A stretch of DNA of 64,000 nucleotides from G963676095 sp963676095 (GCA_963676095.1 OY781040.1:2046001-2110000); one strand, 5' to 3'; counted from the stretch's first letter, positions 9,592 through 19,198 are shown. Notes: generated from the sequence alone by a model not told the origin. Numbers and translations are program-made.

Positions 9592-11232
9592 CTACAGGTA
9601 AAGAAACCTTTTAATTTTTTGTGTGGGAGTTTTTTCAAAAGGCACCGGTTGAAGTACAACCAGCTGAATCCTGGAAAATTTATTTACTTCCTCGTTTACC
9701 TTCCGCTGAATTTCGTTAAGGATTTCATCAACGCGGGCATTTAATTTCTGAACGGTCTCCTGCTTCATCTGCTTAAACCGCTGCTCAATTTCTTCCATAT
9801 TCAGGTGTACCATGGCAACCAGTCGTCCCTTTTTCTGGACCACCAACGATTCGAGTACATATTCCATCCGGTTGATCAGGGATTCGATTTCCTCAGGATA
9901 AATATTTTCGCCACTGGAACCGACAATCATATTTTTGATCCGGCCTTTTATGTACAGAAACCCTGATTTATCGAATTTTCCAAGGTCGCCCGTCCTAAAC
10001 CACCCATCGGGAGTAAAAGCGTCGGCTGTTAGTTCAGGTTCTTTGAAGTAGCCTTTCATAACATTTTCTCCGCAGGCCTGAATTTCGCCTTCTTCAGTTT
10101 CCGGATCAGCATTGGCAATACGCAGTTTCACCCCTTCCAGCGGGATCCCGGTTGAAAGATACCTGACGTTATTGCCTACAGCCCCTGCCAGCAAAGGAGA
10201 AGTTTCGGTCAACCCATAACCTATTGCCAGCGGGAATCTGGCATCCATCAGAAACCGTTCCACCTCGTTATCGAGCTTGGCCCCTCCAATCCCGAAAAAC
10301 TTCAGCTCCCCGCCGAATGTCCCGAGCAGCTTCTTCCCGGCCAAACGGTGCAGCAACCGTTTGAACAGGCTGATCCTGTACAGCAAACGGGTAACTGTCT
10401 TTTTATTTATCTCAGGTAATATTTTACCCTTATATATCTTCTCAATGATAAGCGGAACTACCAACATGATTGTAGGTTTTACAACCTTTAGGGCCGGGAG
10501 CAGAACAGAAGCTGTAGGCGGCTTGTGCAGATAGTGTACCGAAGCGCCGTGCATTACAGGAAGAATAAGTCCCAGCGTATTTTCGAATGTATGGGAAAGA
10601 GGGAGAACAGAGAGGAAACGGTCCCCGGCTTCGACATACTGAAAAGATTTGCACTGCCTGGCTGTCCAGATAATATTCTTATGGGTCAACATGACACCTT
10701 TCGATTTTCCCGTAGTCCCGGAAGTATAGATAATCGACAATAAATCTTCTTCTTCCACATCTTCATATTGGAATGGACCAGCTTCTTTACCAGCAACCTG
10801 TCCGTTCTCTTCCTCGTCCAATACCTGAAAGTTCTCAATCCGGATAATTTTCATTAAAGGGAATTCGAGCATATCAAGTTTACTGGTCAGACTATCCGAG
10901 ATGAATATAGCTTCCACCTCTGCATGTTTCAGTATATTCCTGATTTCAGCAGGATGAAAGTCCGGCAAAATTGGGACAACAATCCCTCCAATGGCAGAAA
11001 CCGCAAAAAAGGCTATCCCCCAGTTCGGCATATTACCACTCAGAATGGCGACTTTCGCACCCTTCCGGATACCGGTTTCACGTAACCGCCTTCCTAACTT
11101 TTCTACTTCATATTTCAGTTCACCGTAAGTCCTCGCATCCTCCCCTGCAAAGATCAGCGAATTTTGTTCCTGATACAATTCAAAACTTTCCTGTAACATG
11201 ACAGGCAAAGTCAGTTTCTTCTCTTCAACCAT
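9592..11232 (-). CDS. AMP-binding long-chain acyl-CoA synthetase
   Basis: The 546-residue protein belongs to the ANL adenylating superfamily. The P-loop-like motif IIYTSGTTGKSKGVMLTH (about residues 167-184), YGLTETSP, and the hinge block GWFRTGDLGKFDKSGFLYIKG are intact. It should activate a fatty acid with ATP and CoA through an acyl-adenylate. The C-terminal Lys that finishes adenylation is probably the one in FEKTPTQKIKRFLY. It is transcribed convergently with the dipeptidase gene. A possible -7 box (TATTTTTG on the minus strand) is at 11283-11290. Chain length and biological role (lipid uptake or recycling) are open. Confidence 0.88.
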   Translation of the reverse strand: MVEEKKLTLPVMLQESFELYQEQNSLIFAGEDARTYGELKYEVEKLGRRLRETGIRKGAKVAILSGNMPNWGIAFFAVSAIGGIVVPILPDFHPAEIRNILKHAEVEAIFISDSLTSKLDMLEFPLMKIIRIENFQVLDEEENGQVAGKEAGPFQYEDVEEEDLLSIIYTSGTTGKSKGVMLTHKNIIWTARQCKSFQYVEAGDRFLSVLPLSHTFENTLGLILPVMHGASVHYLHKPPTASVLLPALKVVKPTIMLVVPLIIEKIYKGKILPEINKKTVTRLLYRISLFKRLLHRLAGKKLLGTFGGELKFFGIGGAKLDNEVERFLMDARFPLAIGYGLTETSPLLAGAVGNNVRYLSTGIPLEGVKLRIANADPETEEGEIQACGENVMKGYFKEPELTADAFTPDGWFRTGDLGKFDKSGFLYIKGRIKNMIVGSSGENIYPEEIESLINRMEYVLESLVVQKKGRLVAMVHLNMEEIEQRFKQMKQETVQKLNARVDEILNEIQRKVNEEVNKFSRIQLVVLQPVPFEKTPTQKIKRFLYL

Positions 11233-11568
11233 ATTCTAAAAATACTATCCTCTCCTTTGAGAAAAGATACGTAAAAGACTTACAAAAATAAGTAAATCCC
11301 AGACATGTTTTCTTTTTTTAACATGTTTTAGCAACCATTCATAAAGGATATTTGAGAGCCTGTTTTATTTTAATTAACAATTAATAAGGGTAGATTTCGG
11401 TTGAATTATGTAGATTTGAATGAAACAAGCATAATTCCGGAAGCTCTATTTAAGGAGGCGACAACACAAAATGAAACAAAAAGGAAATTTCACCGGGGAA
11501 ATAACCGTAATAAAACGGTAAAACATATTCACAAATTGTGCGTAAGAGAATTTAATAAAAATAAACGT
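11233..11568. other. Gene-poor divergent intergenic region
   Basis: The region separates the acyl-CoA synthetase (minus) from the VOC gene (plus). It holds a TAnnTTTG-like box on the minus strand (11283-11290), another on the plus strand (TAGATTTG, 11411-11418), and two direct copies of ACATGTTTT about 20 bp apart (11303 and 11322 area). No RNA gene was recognised. A plus-strand reading open from a TTG at 11401 is AT-rich and unlike the VOC family, so I treat it as leader. Confidence 0.4.
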
Positions 11569-11961
11569 ATGAAAATCACACACATTGCCATTTGGGTAAA
11601 CGATCTTGACGGCATGCGAAATTTTTACATGCACTATTTCGATGCCAGTTCAGGTGATGCGTATTATAACCATACAAAAGACTTCAGGTCGTATTTCCTG
11701 ACATTTGACGGGGAATGCCAGCTTGAGCTGATGCAAATGCCTGGGATTCCGCAAACAAAGAATGATCCGAAAAAGCAATTTACCGGCCTTATTCATTTTG
11801 CTATCGAAACCGGGTCTAAGCAACGGGTAGATGAGTTAACCGGAAAATTACGGAGCGATGGGTTCAGGATTGTAAGGGAACCCAGCACTACCGGTGATGG
11901 TTTTTATGAATCTGCCGTTCTTGATCCGGAAGGAAACAGGGTCGAGATTATGTCTTTGTAA
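11569..11961 (+). CDS. VOC (glyoxalase/bleomycin-resistance fold) family protein
   Basis: The 130-residue protein starts MKITHIAIWVNDLDGMRNFY, the standard first beta-alpha module of the vicinal-oxygen-chelate fold. The second module starts near FTGLIHFAIETG and ends with DPEGNRVEIMSL. Metal-ligand-type residues (His5, Glu in CQLEL, His in LIHFAI, Glu in NRVEI) are in the expected places. VOC proteins include lyases, dioxygenases and resistance proteins, and the sequence does not decide between these. The ATG at 11569 is preferred over upstream TTG readings because the family begins here. Confidence 0.85.
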   Translation: MKITHIAIWVNDLDGMRNFYMHYFDASSGDAYYNHTKDFRSYFLTFDGECQLELMQMPGIPQTKNDPKKQFTGLIHFAIETGSKQRVDELTGKLRSDGFRIVREPSTTGDGFYESAVLDPEGNRVEIMSL

Positions 11962-11976
11962 AGAATATAAAAAATA

Positions 11977-12015
11977 CAGGATGCCAGGGAGAAAATTTCT
12001 CCTTTGGGCATCCTG
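11977..12015. terminator. Bidirectional terminator-type hairpin between convergent genes
   Basis: Outer arms 11977-11985 (CAGGATGCC) and 12007-12015 (GGCATCCTG) pair over 9 bp. The loop contains a second inverted repeat (GGAGAAA/TTTCTCC). It lies between the convergent VOC gene and the small secreted-protein gene. T-runs are weak. Confidence 0.6.
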
Positions 12016-12027
12016 ATCCTTGTGTGC

Positions 12028-12411
12028 TCATTTATTTTTCTGATTTTCTTTTTGGGCCGTCAGGTCCATCAGTCCCTGCGATGAACTTGCCTTTCCGGTC
12101 ATCGAGTCTCCGTCGGCCCTGCCGGAAACTTTGACGAGTTCAGATTCAACTTGTACTTCAAACGAAAAATTATTTTTTTCAATCTTTACATTCCGGGCAG
12201 TAAGCTGGGTCCCATCGGAGAATTCTACCTTCACGATGTCTTTCCCGTTTTCTTCACAAAAAATAATCTTTCCATTGCTGTAATCATACGGTGCGGTGGG
12301 AACGTTGTAATTCCAGGTACCTTTCAGCCCTTCTTTTACAGAAGTATTTGCACTTAAAGGAGACCAGCCTGCACAAACAATAAGCAACACTAATACCAAT
12401 AAATTTTTCAT
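12028..12411 (-). CDS. Small secreted hypothetical protein
   Basis: The product is 127 residues with a clear signal peptide (about residues 1-21, LLVLVLLIVCAG). The mature part, starting near NTSVKEGLKGTWNYNVPTAPYDY, reads like a small all-beta lipocalin-like or DUF-type domain: GTW motif, alternating strands, and a Lys-rich tail. No catalytic motif is visible and I do not recognise a named family with confidence. It lies downstream of the LytTR regulator on the same strand but has its own well-formed promoter, so it need not be in that operon. Confidence 0.72.
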   Translation of the reverse strand: MKNLLVLVLLIVCAGWSPLSANTSVKEGLKGTWNYNVPTAPYDYSNGKIIFCEENGKDIVKVEFSDGTQLTARNVKIEKNNFSFEVQVESELVKVSGRADGDSMTGKASSSQGLMDLTAQKENQKNK

Positions 12412-12474
12412 AATTGTTTTGTTTTTAGTTTTAGATTTCTTGTTACCGGTTTATAAATCCGTTTGTTGATGAGG

Positions 12475-12505
12475 CAAATTTATGAAGGGAACAATTATCC
12501 CCAAA
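12475..12505 (-). promoter_or_regulatory. Bacteroidetes-type promoter for the small secreted protein gene
   Basis: On the minus strand, TTTG (12505-12502), 19 nt, then TAAATTTG (12482-12475) is an exact match to the TTTG-N19-TAnnTTTG consensus. Transcription would start about 55-60 nt before the ATG at 12411. Confidence 0.6.
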
Positions 12506-12576
12506 ACTTATGGGACGAAGGAGCGCCTCAGAGGGGTGAATTGCATTGCCCTCCCATTCCATGTATTTTACAATTT

Positions 12577-13455
12577 TCATAAAGGTTCCCTTTTCAAAGA
12601 AGAATCAGCAAACTGTTTAAAATCCGGATAGAACTTTCTCGAAACAGGGATCCCTGTTTCCGTGCCGCACAGCCGTATCCTGCACCTGTTCCTGCCGTAA
12701 TCAATAAACTCTATCTTCCTAAGGTTTACAAGAAATGACCGGTGACATCGTTTAAAGGAACCTCCGGCAATGGTTTCCGTATTTTTCATCGAATTACGCA
12801 AGATCTGCCTGGAGACTTTATCCCCGGTCAGATAATTCACGATTACATAATTGTCGGCCGACTCGATATACAATACCTGATCGGCCGCAATCGAAAAACG
12901 GACAGTTCCCTTTTCGTCGGGAAAATTTATGAGTTCCTGGTTTAGCTGTAACTTTGTCCTTTCATCACTTAGCCTATTCCCCCTCAGTTTTTCCATTTCC
13001 TTTTTGTGAATAAGCTGGGATATAAGCAACAACGCCAGAGAATAAGCAATCACAATTCCAGGAAAGGTATATTTAAAACTTTCGGCAAAATCTTTCAGAA
13101 ACTGACGATGGTCCAATTTCCAGTTAAACTGGTAAAAAAGAAAAAAAACCGACAGCAGCAACATCTCTCCCAGGGACCATAATACAAAGGTATAGACCTT
13201 CAAATGTCTGGATCCGGTAAGCTTCCTGATCCCAAACTGAGAAACGGTCAATACGAAGCCGGCCACGATACCGAATCCTGAAAACCGGAGAAACTGACCA
13301 ACTCCTGAATCTTTACTCCAGCGGTTAATGTTATAGGGTACAAAAACATTAATAAAAACAATGCAGAACACCATGCAAAAAACGATTAATACCCAACGGT
13401 GCCGGGTATAATCGAGTAGCGTAAACGGTCTATTCAGAAAATTTCGAATTTGCAT
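12577..13455 (-). CDS. Membrane-anchored LytTR-family DNA-binding regulator
   Basis: The 292-residue protein has four hydrophobic segments in the first half (about residues 20-45, 55-70, 85-105, 120-145) and a C-terminal LytTR domain (about 185-285). The domain shows VLYIESADNYVIVNYLTGDKV, RCHRSFLVNLRKIEFI and a final IPVSRKFY strand, matching the LytTR beta-fold that binds DNA direct repeats. There is no receiver domain, so the membrane part presumably senses the signal. The target is unknown. A 5-bp inverted repeat (CAGTC/GACTG) lies about 10-30 bp upstream of the start. Confidence 0.87.
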   Translation of the reverse strand: MQIRNFLNRPFTLLDYTRHRWVLIVFCMVFCIVFINVFVPYNINRWSKDSGVGQFLRFSGFGIVAGFVLTVSQFGIRKLTGSRHLKVYTFVLWSLGEMLLLSVFFLFYQFNWKLDHRQFLKDFAESFKYTFPGIVIAYSLALLLISQLIHKKEMEKLRGNRLSDERTKLQLNQELINFPDEKGTVRFSIAADQVLYIESADNYVIVNYLTGDKVSRQILRNSMKNTETIAGGSFKRCHRSFLVNLRKIEFIDYGRNRCRIRLCGTETGIPVSRKFYPDFKQFADSSLKREPL

Positions 13456-13561
13456 TTTCCTTCAGTCAGTTATTGCGACTGTCTTAAAAAACTGTTCTAA
13501 AAATACAAAATCAAAACAAATCCGGAGAAACAGAATTTTTAATGTAGCTGAATTTTAATGA

Positions 13562-14146
13562 TTACTCTCTTGATTTCTTCAATGGCAGGTGTTCTGCGGC
13601 ATAGCAAAGCTGCTCATACCACTCCTGACCGTATTTTCTGATCAGGGGTTCCTTTAGAAACCGGTAAAGCGGAAGTTTTTGCCCCTTACCACATTCCCGT
13701 CCAGGCTTGCAGATAGCCAACTGCTGATAATTCACTGCATCAAAACGCTTATACTCGGTGATACGGATTGGAAATAAATGACAGGAAACCGGTTTTCGAA
13801 AACTGATCTTACCGTCAAGAAACGCCTTTTCAATGGCACATTTTGTAATTCCATGTTCATCCCTGAAGGTAAAGGCACATTCCCTGTTATTTACAAGCGG
13901 GGTAACCAGGTCCCCGTCATGGTCGATCACAGATGTTCCCTGATGATCGATCACGGTTTTCCCCTCCGGAGTCATATAAGGCTCGACCAGATAATAAATT
14001 TTTTCAATCGTAACAGCCTCTTCCTGCGTAAGCGGAGCGCCGGAATCCCCTTCCACACAACAGGCCCCTCTGCATTTCAGAAGGTCACAAAGAAAGTGCT
14101 TTTCAAGCACATCGAAACTGATAATTGTTTTTCCTATTTCAAGCAC
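13562..14146 (-). CDS. DUF3109 family cysteine-rich protein
   Basis: The protein carries a conserved Cys pattern (CDLLKCRGACCVEGDSGAPL near the N terminus, then single Cys in ECAFTF, KCAIEKAF, VSCHLFPIRI, and CKPGRECGKG). This matches the DUF3109 family, which resembles zinc/iron-binding CxxC proteins of unknown function. I place the start at the GTG at 14146 because the family begins with (M/V)xxIGxTxISxDV. An upstream TTG at 14191 would add 15 residues and is less likely. It lies just downstream of gpmI on the same strand, separated by about 185 bp. Confidence 0.8.
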   Translation of the reverse strand: MLEIGKTIISFDVLEKHFLCDLLKCRGACCVEGDSGAPLTQEEAVTIEKIYYLVEPYMTPEGKTVIDHQGTSVIDHDGDLVTPLVNNRECAFTFRDEHGITKCAIEKAFLDGKISFRKPVSCHLFPIRITEYKRFDAVNYQQLAICKPGRECGKGQKLPLYRFLKEPLIRKYGQEWYEQLCYAAEHLPLKKSRE

Positions 14147-14331
14147 GGTAAACGATGATTGATGATAGATAACTGATAAGTTTTTCACCAAACAATCCCC
14201 CTTATGCAGGGAGCTTCATACCGAATTAGCATGGTGTCCAACAAAAATTATTTCAAAGATATTCCCGGAAAAGGCAGGGTCCGTTCGAAAACGACCGGAA
14301 CATGTCCTCCCGGGAATAAGACCTGGTATTT

Positions 14332-15861
14332 TTACTTTTCAATTAATATCTTACCGGTCATCTCCGCAGGAATTTCCAATTCCATTTCAGAGAGCAGCGT
14401 CGGGGCGACATCGGCCAGTATCCCGTTTTTCAGTTTAAGGTTTTTATTCCCGCTCACATAAATACAGGGAACCGGGTTCAACGAATGGGCAGTATTGGCC
14501 GATCCGTCCGGATTTACGGCATTATCTGCATTTCCATGATCGGCAATAATCAGCACGTTGTAACCCGAAGCCCTTGCGGTCTCAACAACTTCCTTTACAC
14601 ACTGATCGACAGCTGTGACTGCCCTAGAAATAGCTTCATAAACCCCTGTATGCCCAACCATATCGCCATTGGCAAAGTTCAGGCAAATAAAAGAGGCTTC
14701 AGCTTTTTGCAGTTCAGGAATAATTGCATCCTTCACCTTAGGGGCCGACATTTCCGGTTGAAGGTCATAAGTAGCAACCTTGGGAGAAGGGATCAGTATC
14801 CGTTTTTCTCCTTCAAATTCCTGTTCACGCCCGCCGCTGAAGAAGAAGGTAACATGGGCATATTTCTCAGTCTCGGCAATACGGATCTGTTTCAACCTGG
14901 CATTGGAAACAACCTCTCCCATCGTGTTCGTTGGGTTTTCCTTGTCGAAGATTACCTTTATCCCTGCAAAATCGGCTTTATAATTGGTCATTGTGTACCA
15001 CTTCAAAGGGATAGTTTTCATCCCGAACTTCGGAAGGTCTTCCTGGGTAAAGGCGATAGTTGTCTGACGCAGACGGTCTGTCCGGAAATTAAAACAGATT
15101 ACAACGTCACCCTCTCCGATAGTTGTAACAGGGTTGCCGTCTTTATCAACCATAACGATCGGTTTGATAAACTCGTCCGTCACCCCGGCATTATAGGATG
15201 CCTGTACCGAACCCAACAGATCGGTCGATTTCTCGCCTATACCTTTTGTATAAAGATCGTAAGCCAGTTTCAGCCGGTCATAATTTTTGTCGCGATCCAT
15301 TCCGTAGTACCGGCCTATGACAGAAGCGAACTTCGCATTCGTAGCCTCAAGTGCTTTCAAATCCGATTTCAGGAATTCATATCCTGACCGGGGATCGGTG
15401 TCGCGCCCGTCAGTCAGACCATGAACAAAAATATCAGTAAGACCCATATCAGTCGCCATCTGGCAAAGGGCAATCATATGCGAACTCAGGGCATGAACCC
15501 CACCAGGCCCGATCAGACCGATTAAATGGACTTTTTTATGATTGTCCTTCGCGTAATTATAAGCTTCAAGCAGCTGAGTGTTCTGCCACAACGATTTATC
15601 CCTAATCGCTTTTGTTATTTTTACCATATCCTGATACAACACCCGTCCCGCACCTATATTGAGATGCCCGACCTCCGAGTTTCCCATTTGCCCGTCGGGC
15701 AATCCTACGTTTTCTCCTGAAGTAAGCAGCTGTGAATGCGGATATTCTTTCATCAACGAATCCATGAACGGAGTCGGGGCAGAAGCAATAACATCACGTT
15801 CCGAACCATCTCCTATCCCCCATCCGTCAAGGATCATCAAAAGGGTTTTTTGTAGAGCCAT
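14332..15861 (-). CDS. gpmI: 2,3-bisphosphoglycerate-independent phosphoglycerate mutase
   Basis: The 509-residue cytosolic enzyme interconverts 3- and 2-phosphoglycerate in glycolysis and gluconeogenesis. The alkaline-phosphatase-type metal site is visible: Asp12 in LDGWGIGD, the nucleophilic Ser62 in MGNSEVGH, HGLTDGRDTDP for substrate phosphate, and ADHGNADNAV for Mn2+ at the C terminus. Length and motif order match GpmI. The ATG at 15861 is the clear start. A TAnnTTTG-type box (TACTTTTG) lies at 15897-15904 on the minus strand. Confidence 0.97.
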   Translation of the reverse strand: MALQKTLLMILDGWGIGDGSERDVIASAPTPFMDSLMKEYPHSQLLTSGENVGLPDGQMGNSEVGHLNIGAGRVLYQDMVKITKAIRDKSLWQNTQLLEAYNYAKDNHKKVHLIGLIGPGGVHALSSHMIALCQMATDMGLTDIFVHGLTDGRDTDPRSGYEFLKSDLKALEATNAKFASVIGRYYGMDRDKNYDRLKLAYDLYTKGIGEKSTDLLGSVQASYNAGVTDEFIKPIVMVDKDGNPVTTIGEGDVVICFNFRTDRLRQTTIAFTQEDLPKFGMKTIPLKWYTMTNYKADFAGIKVIFDKENPTNTMGEVVSNARLKQIRIAETEKYAHVTFFFSGGREQEFEGEKRILIPSPKVATYDLQPEMSAPKVKDAIIPELQKAEASFICLNFANGDMVGHTGVYEAISRAVTAVDQCVKEVVETARASGYNVLIIADHGNADNAVNPDGSANTAHSLNPVPCIYVSGNKNLKLKNGILADVAPTLLSEMELEIPAEMTGKILIEK

Positions 15862-16304
15862 AGTCTGTGATTTTTTTGATTTTATTACATGAATGGCAAA
15901 AGTAGACTTTTTTTCAAAAGGAATTTAAATTAATCCGGACAGCTCATTCAAATTAACAAATAAATAAATACGTCCTGACTGACAGCATGTTTTATCCTCA
16001 AAAAAGAAATTATGCTGATCTGCTGCTTCCCCCTGGCGGAGACAAAACTGATCCTGCCTTCCTTAGGAATATTCACGGTAATTAATAACTGCTTTTCTCC
16101 GGGGCAATCTCTTTAGTTATTTTTTAGGATAATCCCACCTCCATTCAAAACTAAATATCCCCACAAATAGGGATTGATGCATTATCATCTATCCCTTATT
16201 TTCGCAAGACCAAAAATCAAACAATACAGCGAACCGTCTGAAATGTATTTTACTGGTAGTAGGGATACTCCGGTCCGGAATGGAATCTTAAAAATTATTG
16301 AACC
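15862..16304. other. Intergenic region between gpmI and feoB
   Basis: This 443-bp divergent region carries the gpmI upstream box (15897-15904, minus) and must hold the feoB promoter. I looked for a Fur-like palindrome and did not find a convincing one. Near 16172 there is a partial palindrome (TGATGCATTATCA). Several short open frames are AT-rich and not credible genes. Otherwise I see nothing. Confidence 0.4.
15897..15904 (-). promoter_or_regulatory. Candidate -7 box for gpmI
   Basis: On the minus strand this reads TACTTTTG, an exact TAnnTTTG match, 36 nt before the ATG. A TTTG lies only 10 nt further upstream, which is not the usual spacing. Confidence 0.4.
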
Positions 16305-18809
16305 ATGTTTGCTCACAATACTGGCACAGAAACAGGAAATAAGTATCTCTCCGACCTTCCTACCGGAAGCAAAGGCGTAATTGTCCATGTGCTTGGACAA
16401 GGTGCATTCAGAAAACGGATATCTGAAATGGGATTTATAAAAGGGCAGGAAGTCCGGGTAATCAAGAATGCCCCAATGAAAGATCCCGTTGAATATGAAA
16501 TTATGGGATACAAGGTTTCCTTGCGCCGCAGTGAGGCAAACATGATCGAAGTGGTATCGCCTGAAGAAGCACAAAGCCTGACTAGCAGGAAATTCGAAGG
16601 AACAATTGACGAACATACACTGAAAATATCAGGAGGAAAAAAAGGTAAAGTCATCTCCGTCGCCCTGGTCGGGAATCCCAACTGCGGAAAGACCACCCTG
16701 TTCAATTATGCCTCGGGTTCAAAGGAACGGGTGGGAAATTATGCGGGTGTGACCATCGATGCCAAGGAAGCAAAATTCAGACAGAAGCAGTTCACCTTTC
16801 GTATATCGGATCTTCCTGGTACTTATTCCATTACCGAATATTCCCCGGAAGAACTTTTTGTCAGGAGCCATATTGTATCGAAGAGGCCTGATATTGTTGT
16901 CAACGTGGTCGATGCTTCAAACCTGGAACGCAACCTGTTCCTGACGACACAACTGATCGACATGAACATCAAGGTCGTGATTGCCCTGAACATGTACGAC
17001 GAGCTAAGCCAGAAATCTGTCAGGTTCGACTACAAACATCTGGAAGAGATGATTGGCGTCCCCATCGTGCCTACAGTAGCATCGAAAGGGAAAGGGATAA
17101 AGGAACTGTTCGACCGGATCATCGAGGTATATGAAGAGCGGGACCCGGTCGTCCGGCATATCCACATAAACTACGGCCCGGAAATCGAACGGTCGATCAA
17201 GGCAATCCAGCAGGAAATAAAGAAAGACGACCAACGGAATAAAAATTATTCGAGCCGCTTCCTGTCCATAAAATTGCTTGAAGAGGATAAACAGACCCAG
17301 GATTTATTGAAAAACAGCCCCCTCTATGATCGCATTGTTCAGACGGCAGGACATGAAATCAACAGGCTTGAACAATTACTGGGCGACCAGTCGGAAACAC
17401 TTATTGCCGATGCCAAATACGGGTTCATCGCAGGAGCCCTAAAGGAGACCTACCGGACAGCACCCCAGTCCCGTAGGGAACAGAGCCGGGATGTCGACAG
17501 GATCCTGACCCATAAGTTCTGGGGATTTCCTATTTTCATCTTTTTCATCTGGATGACTTTCCAGGCAACTTTCTCGCTCGGGAATTACCCGATGGAATGG
17601 ATGGATGCCGGCATTGGCTGGATTGGCAACATAATAGGCACCTATATGCCGGACGGAGCCCTGAAAGATCTGGTCATAGACGGGATCATTGGCGGTGTCG
17701 GCGGTGTGATTATTTTCCTGCCCAACATCATGATCCTGTTTTTCTTCATTTCGTTAATGGAAGATTCGGGGTACATGGCACGGGCTGCTTTTATCATGGA
17801 TAAGCTGATGCACAAGATCGGCCTCCACGGAAAATCGTTTATTCCCCTGATCATGGGATTTGGCTGCAATGTTCCGGCTGTTATGGCGACAAGGACACTT
17901 GATAACCGCAACGACAGGCTGCTGACCATGCTCATTATCCCTTTCATGTCGTGCAGTGCCAGGTTACCTGTATACGTACTGCTGATATCTGCCTTCTTTA
18001 TTCACCACCAGGGAGCGATCCTGTTCCTGATTTATTTTATAGGCATTTTGCTGGCTGTGTTAATGGGGTTGTTCTTCAAGAAGACCCTGTTTGCAAAAAA
18101 AGAAGTCCCGTTTGTTATGGAACTCCCTCCTTACCGGATGCCGACCATCAAGAATACAACCATCCACATGTGGCACAAGGGTTCCCAATATTTGAGGAAG
18201 ATGGGAACTGTCATTCTGTTCGCTTCGGTCCTGATCTGGGCAATGGGCTATTATCCCCGTCATGTAAATTATTCAAAAAATTACGATTCCATGCTGACCC
18301 AGGTGCAGACTAGCAATACGCTTACTGAAAAACAAAAAGAAGAAGAAAGCGGAAAGATAGAACTGGCGCAGGAAGAAGAGCGCCAGGAAAATTCATATAT
18401 TGGAAAAATCGGGCATTTCATAGAACCGGTAATCCGTCCTCTGGGGTTCGACTGGAAAATCGGGATGAGCATTATTACAGGGATGGCGGCCAAGGAGATT
18501 GTTGTCAGTTCCATGGGGGTACTATACAACGCTGGTCTGGACGCCGACGAGAATTCCCAGTCGTTAAAACAGAAACTACAGGAACAAACTTTTACCAGCG
18601 GACCACGCGTAGGAGAAAAAGTATTCTCTCCCCTGGTGGCCTTCGCCCTGATGGTCTTTGTTCTGATCTATTTCCCCTGCATCGCGGTGGTGGCAGCAAT
18701 AAAAAAGGAGGCAAACTGGAAGTGGGCCATCTTCACCACAGTTTACACGACAGCTATTGCCTGGGTCGCGGCATTCGCTATTTACCAGGTTGGAAGTTTA
18801 ATTATTTAA
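16305..18809 (+). CDS. feoB: Ferrous iron transporter FeoB with fused N-terminal FeoA domain
   Basis: This 834-residue inner-membrane protein imports Fe2+. Residues about 12-85 are an SH3-like FeoA domain (LPTGSKGVIVHVLGQG, EYEIMGYKVSLRRSEA). Next comes the GTPase with G1 GNPNCGKTTLFN (from residue 123), G2 GVTIDAKE, G3 DLPGTYS and G4 NMYD, then the helical guanine-dissociation spacer and the polytopic core. The core has the two Cys-containing gate motifs GCNVPAVMATRT (Cys521) and SCSARLPVYVLL. FeoA-FeoB fusions are common in Bacteroidetes. The small Cys-rich FeoB-associated protein follows 10 bp downstream. Iron-dependent control is expected but no clear Fur box was found. Confidence 0.96.
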   Translation: MFAHNTGTETGNKYLSDLPTGSKGVIVHVLGQGAFRKRISEMGFIKGQEVRVIKNAPMKDPVEYEIMGYKVSLRRSEANMIEVVSPEEAQSLTSRKFEGTIDEHTLKISGGKKGKVISVALVGNPNCGKTTLFNYASGSKERVGNYAGVTIDAKEAKFRQKQFTFRISDLPGTYSITEYSPEELFVRSHIVSKRPDIVVNVVDASNLERNLFLTTQLIDMNIKVVIALNMYDELSQKSVRFDYKHLEEMIGVPIVPTVASKGKGIKELFDRIIEVYEERDPVVRHIHINYGPEIERSIKAIQQEIKKDDQRNKNYSSRFLSIKLLEEDKQTQDLLKNSPLYDRIVQTAGHEINRLEQLLGDQSETLIADAKYGFIAGALKETYRTAPQSRREQSRDVDRILTHKFWGFPIFIFFIWMTFQATFSLGNYPMEWMDAGIGWIGNIIGTYMPDGALKDLVIDGIIGGVGGVIIFLPNIMILFFFISLMEDSGYMARAAFIMDKLMHKIGLHGKSFIPLIMGFGCNVPAVMATRTLDNRNDRLLTMLIIPFMSCSARLPVYVLLISAFFIHHQGAILFLIYFIGILLAVLMGLFFKKTLFAKKEVPFVMELPPYRMPTIKNTTIHMWHKGSQYLRKMGTVILFASVLIWAMGYYPRHVNYSKNYDSMLTQVQTSNTLTEKQKEEESGKIELAQEEERQENSYIGKIGHFIEPVIRPLGFDWKIGMSIITGMAAKEIVVSSMGVLYNAGLDADENSQSLKQKLQEQTFTSGPRVGEKVFSPLVAFALMVFVLIYFPCIAVVAAIKKEANWKWAIFTTVYTTAIAWVAAFAIYQVGSLII

Positions 18810-18819
18810 CAGGCACACC

Positions 18820-19035
18820 ATGATCCAGAATATAATCGCATTAATTATTGTAGCCCTTGTTCTTGTGAAAGTTGTTCATTCCGTTTACAAGGCTGTAACA
18901 GTAAAAGACAAAAGCATCTGCGGCGGTTGTGCCAGCTGTGAGCTTAAAAACGAGTTAAAAAAGAAGGGGAAGCTACGTCCTTACTATGAAAATCATTCCC
19001 GTCAGAAAATTCAGGCCCCCGCGGGGAAGATATAA
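18820..19035 (+). CDS. FeoB-associated Cys-rich membrane protein
   Basis: This 71-residue protein has one N-terminal membrane helix (about residues 3-22, IIALIIVALVLVKVVHSVY) and a cytoplasmic CGGCASC cluster (about 34-40), then a basic tail. Proteins of this type follow feoB in many bacteria and probably bind iron or help FeoB. The 10-bp gap indicates one operon. The role is inferred from position and composition. Confidence 0.85.
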   Translation: MIQNIIALIIVALVLVKVVHSVYKAVTVKDKSICGGCASCELKNELKKKGKLRPYYENHSRQKIQAPAGKI

Positions 19036-19198
19036 AGTAATCGTTGGGCACTAAATTTAAGTCTGCCGGCAAATTATTTGTAATCAACATCATCCGGATC
19101 CATCAATGTTTTTTGTTCAGAAACAAATTTGGGATTATGCAACAGACTCGCAAATCATGACCTATAATTTTTTGTGTGGAGCAGTGTTTAGCCGGGAA

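Noticed and set aside
9354..9744. Plus-strand frames in the gap after the dipeptidase gene
   Set aside because: They run into the acyl-CoA synthetase gene on the other strand and consist partly of the repeat motif.
11303..11332. Two direct ACATGTTTT copies as an operator
   Set aside because: The words are short and AT-rich, without a matching site elsewhere that has a clear relation to these genes.
11401..11568. Upstream extension of the VOC protein from a TTG codon
   Set aside because: The extra 56 residues are Lys/Asn-rich, and the VOC fold clearly starts at the ATG at 11569.
16165..16185. Fur-like palindrome before feoB
   Set aside because: Only four base pairs at each end match. The centre is not symmetric.
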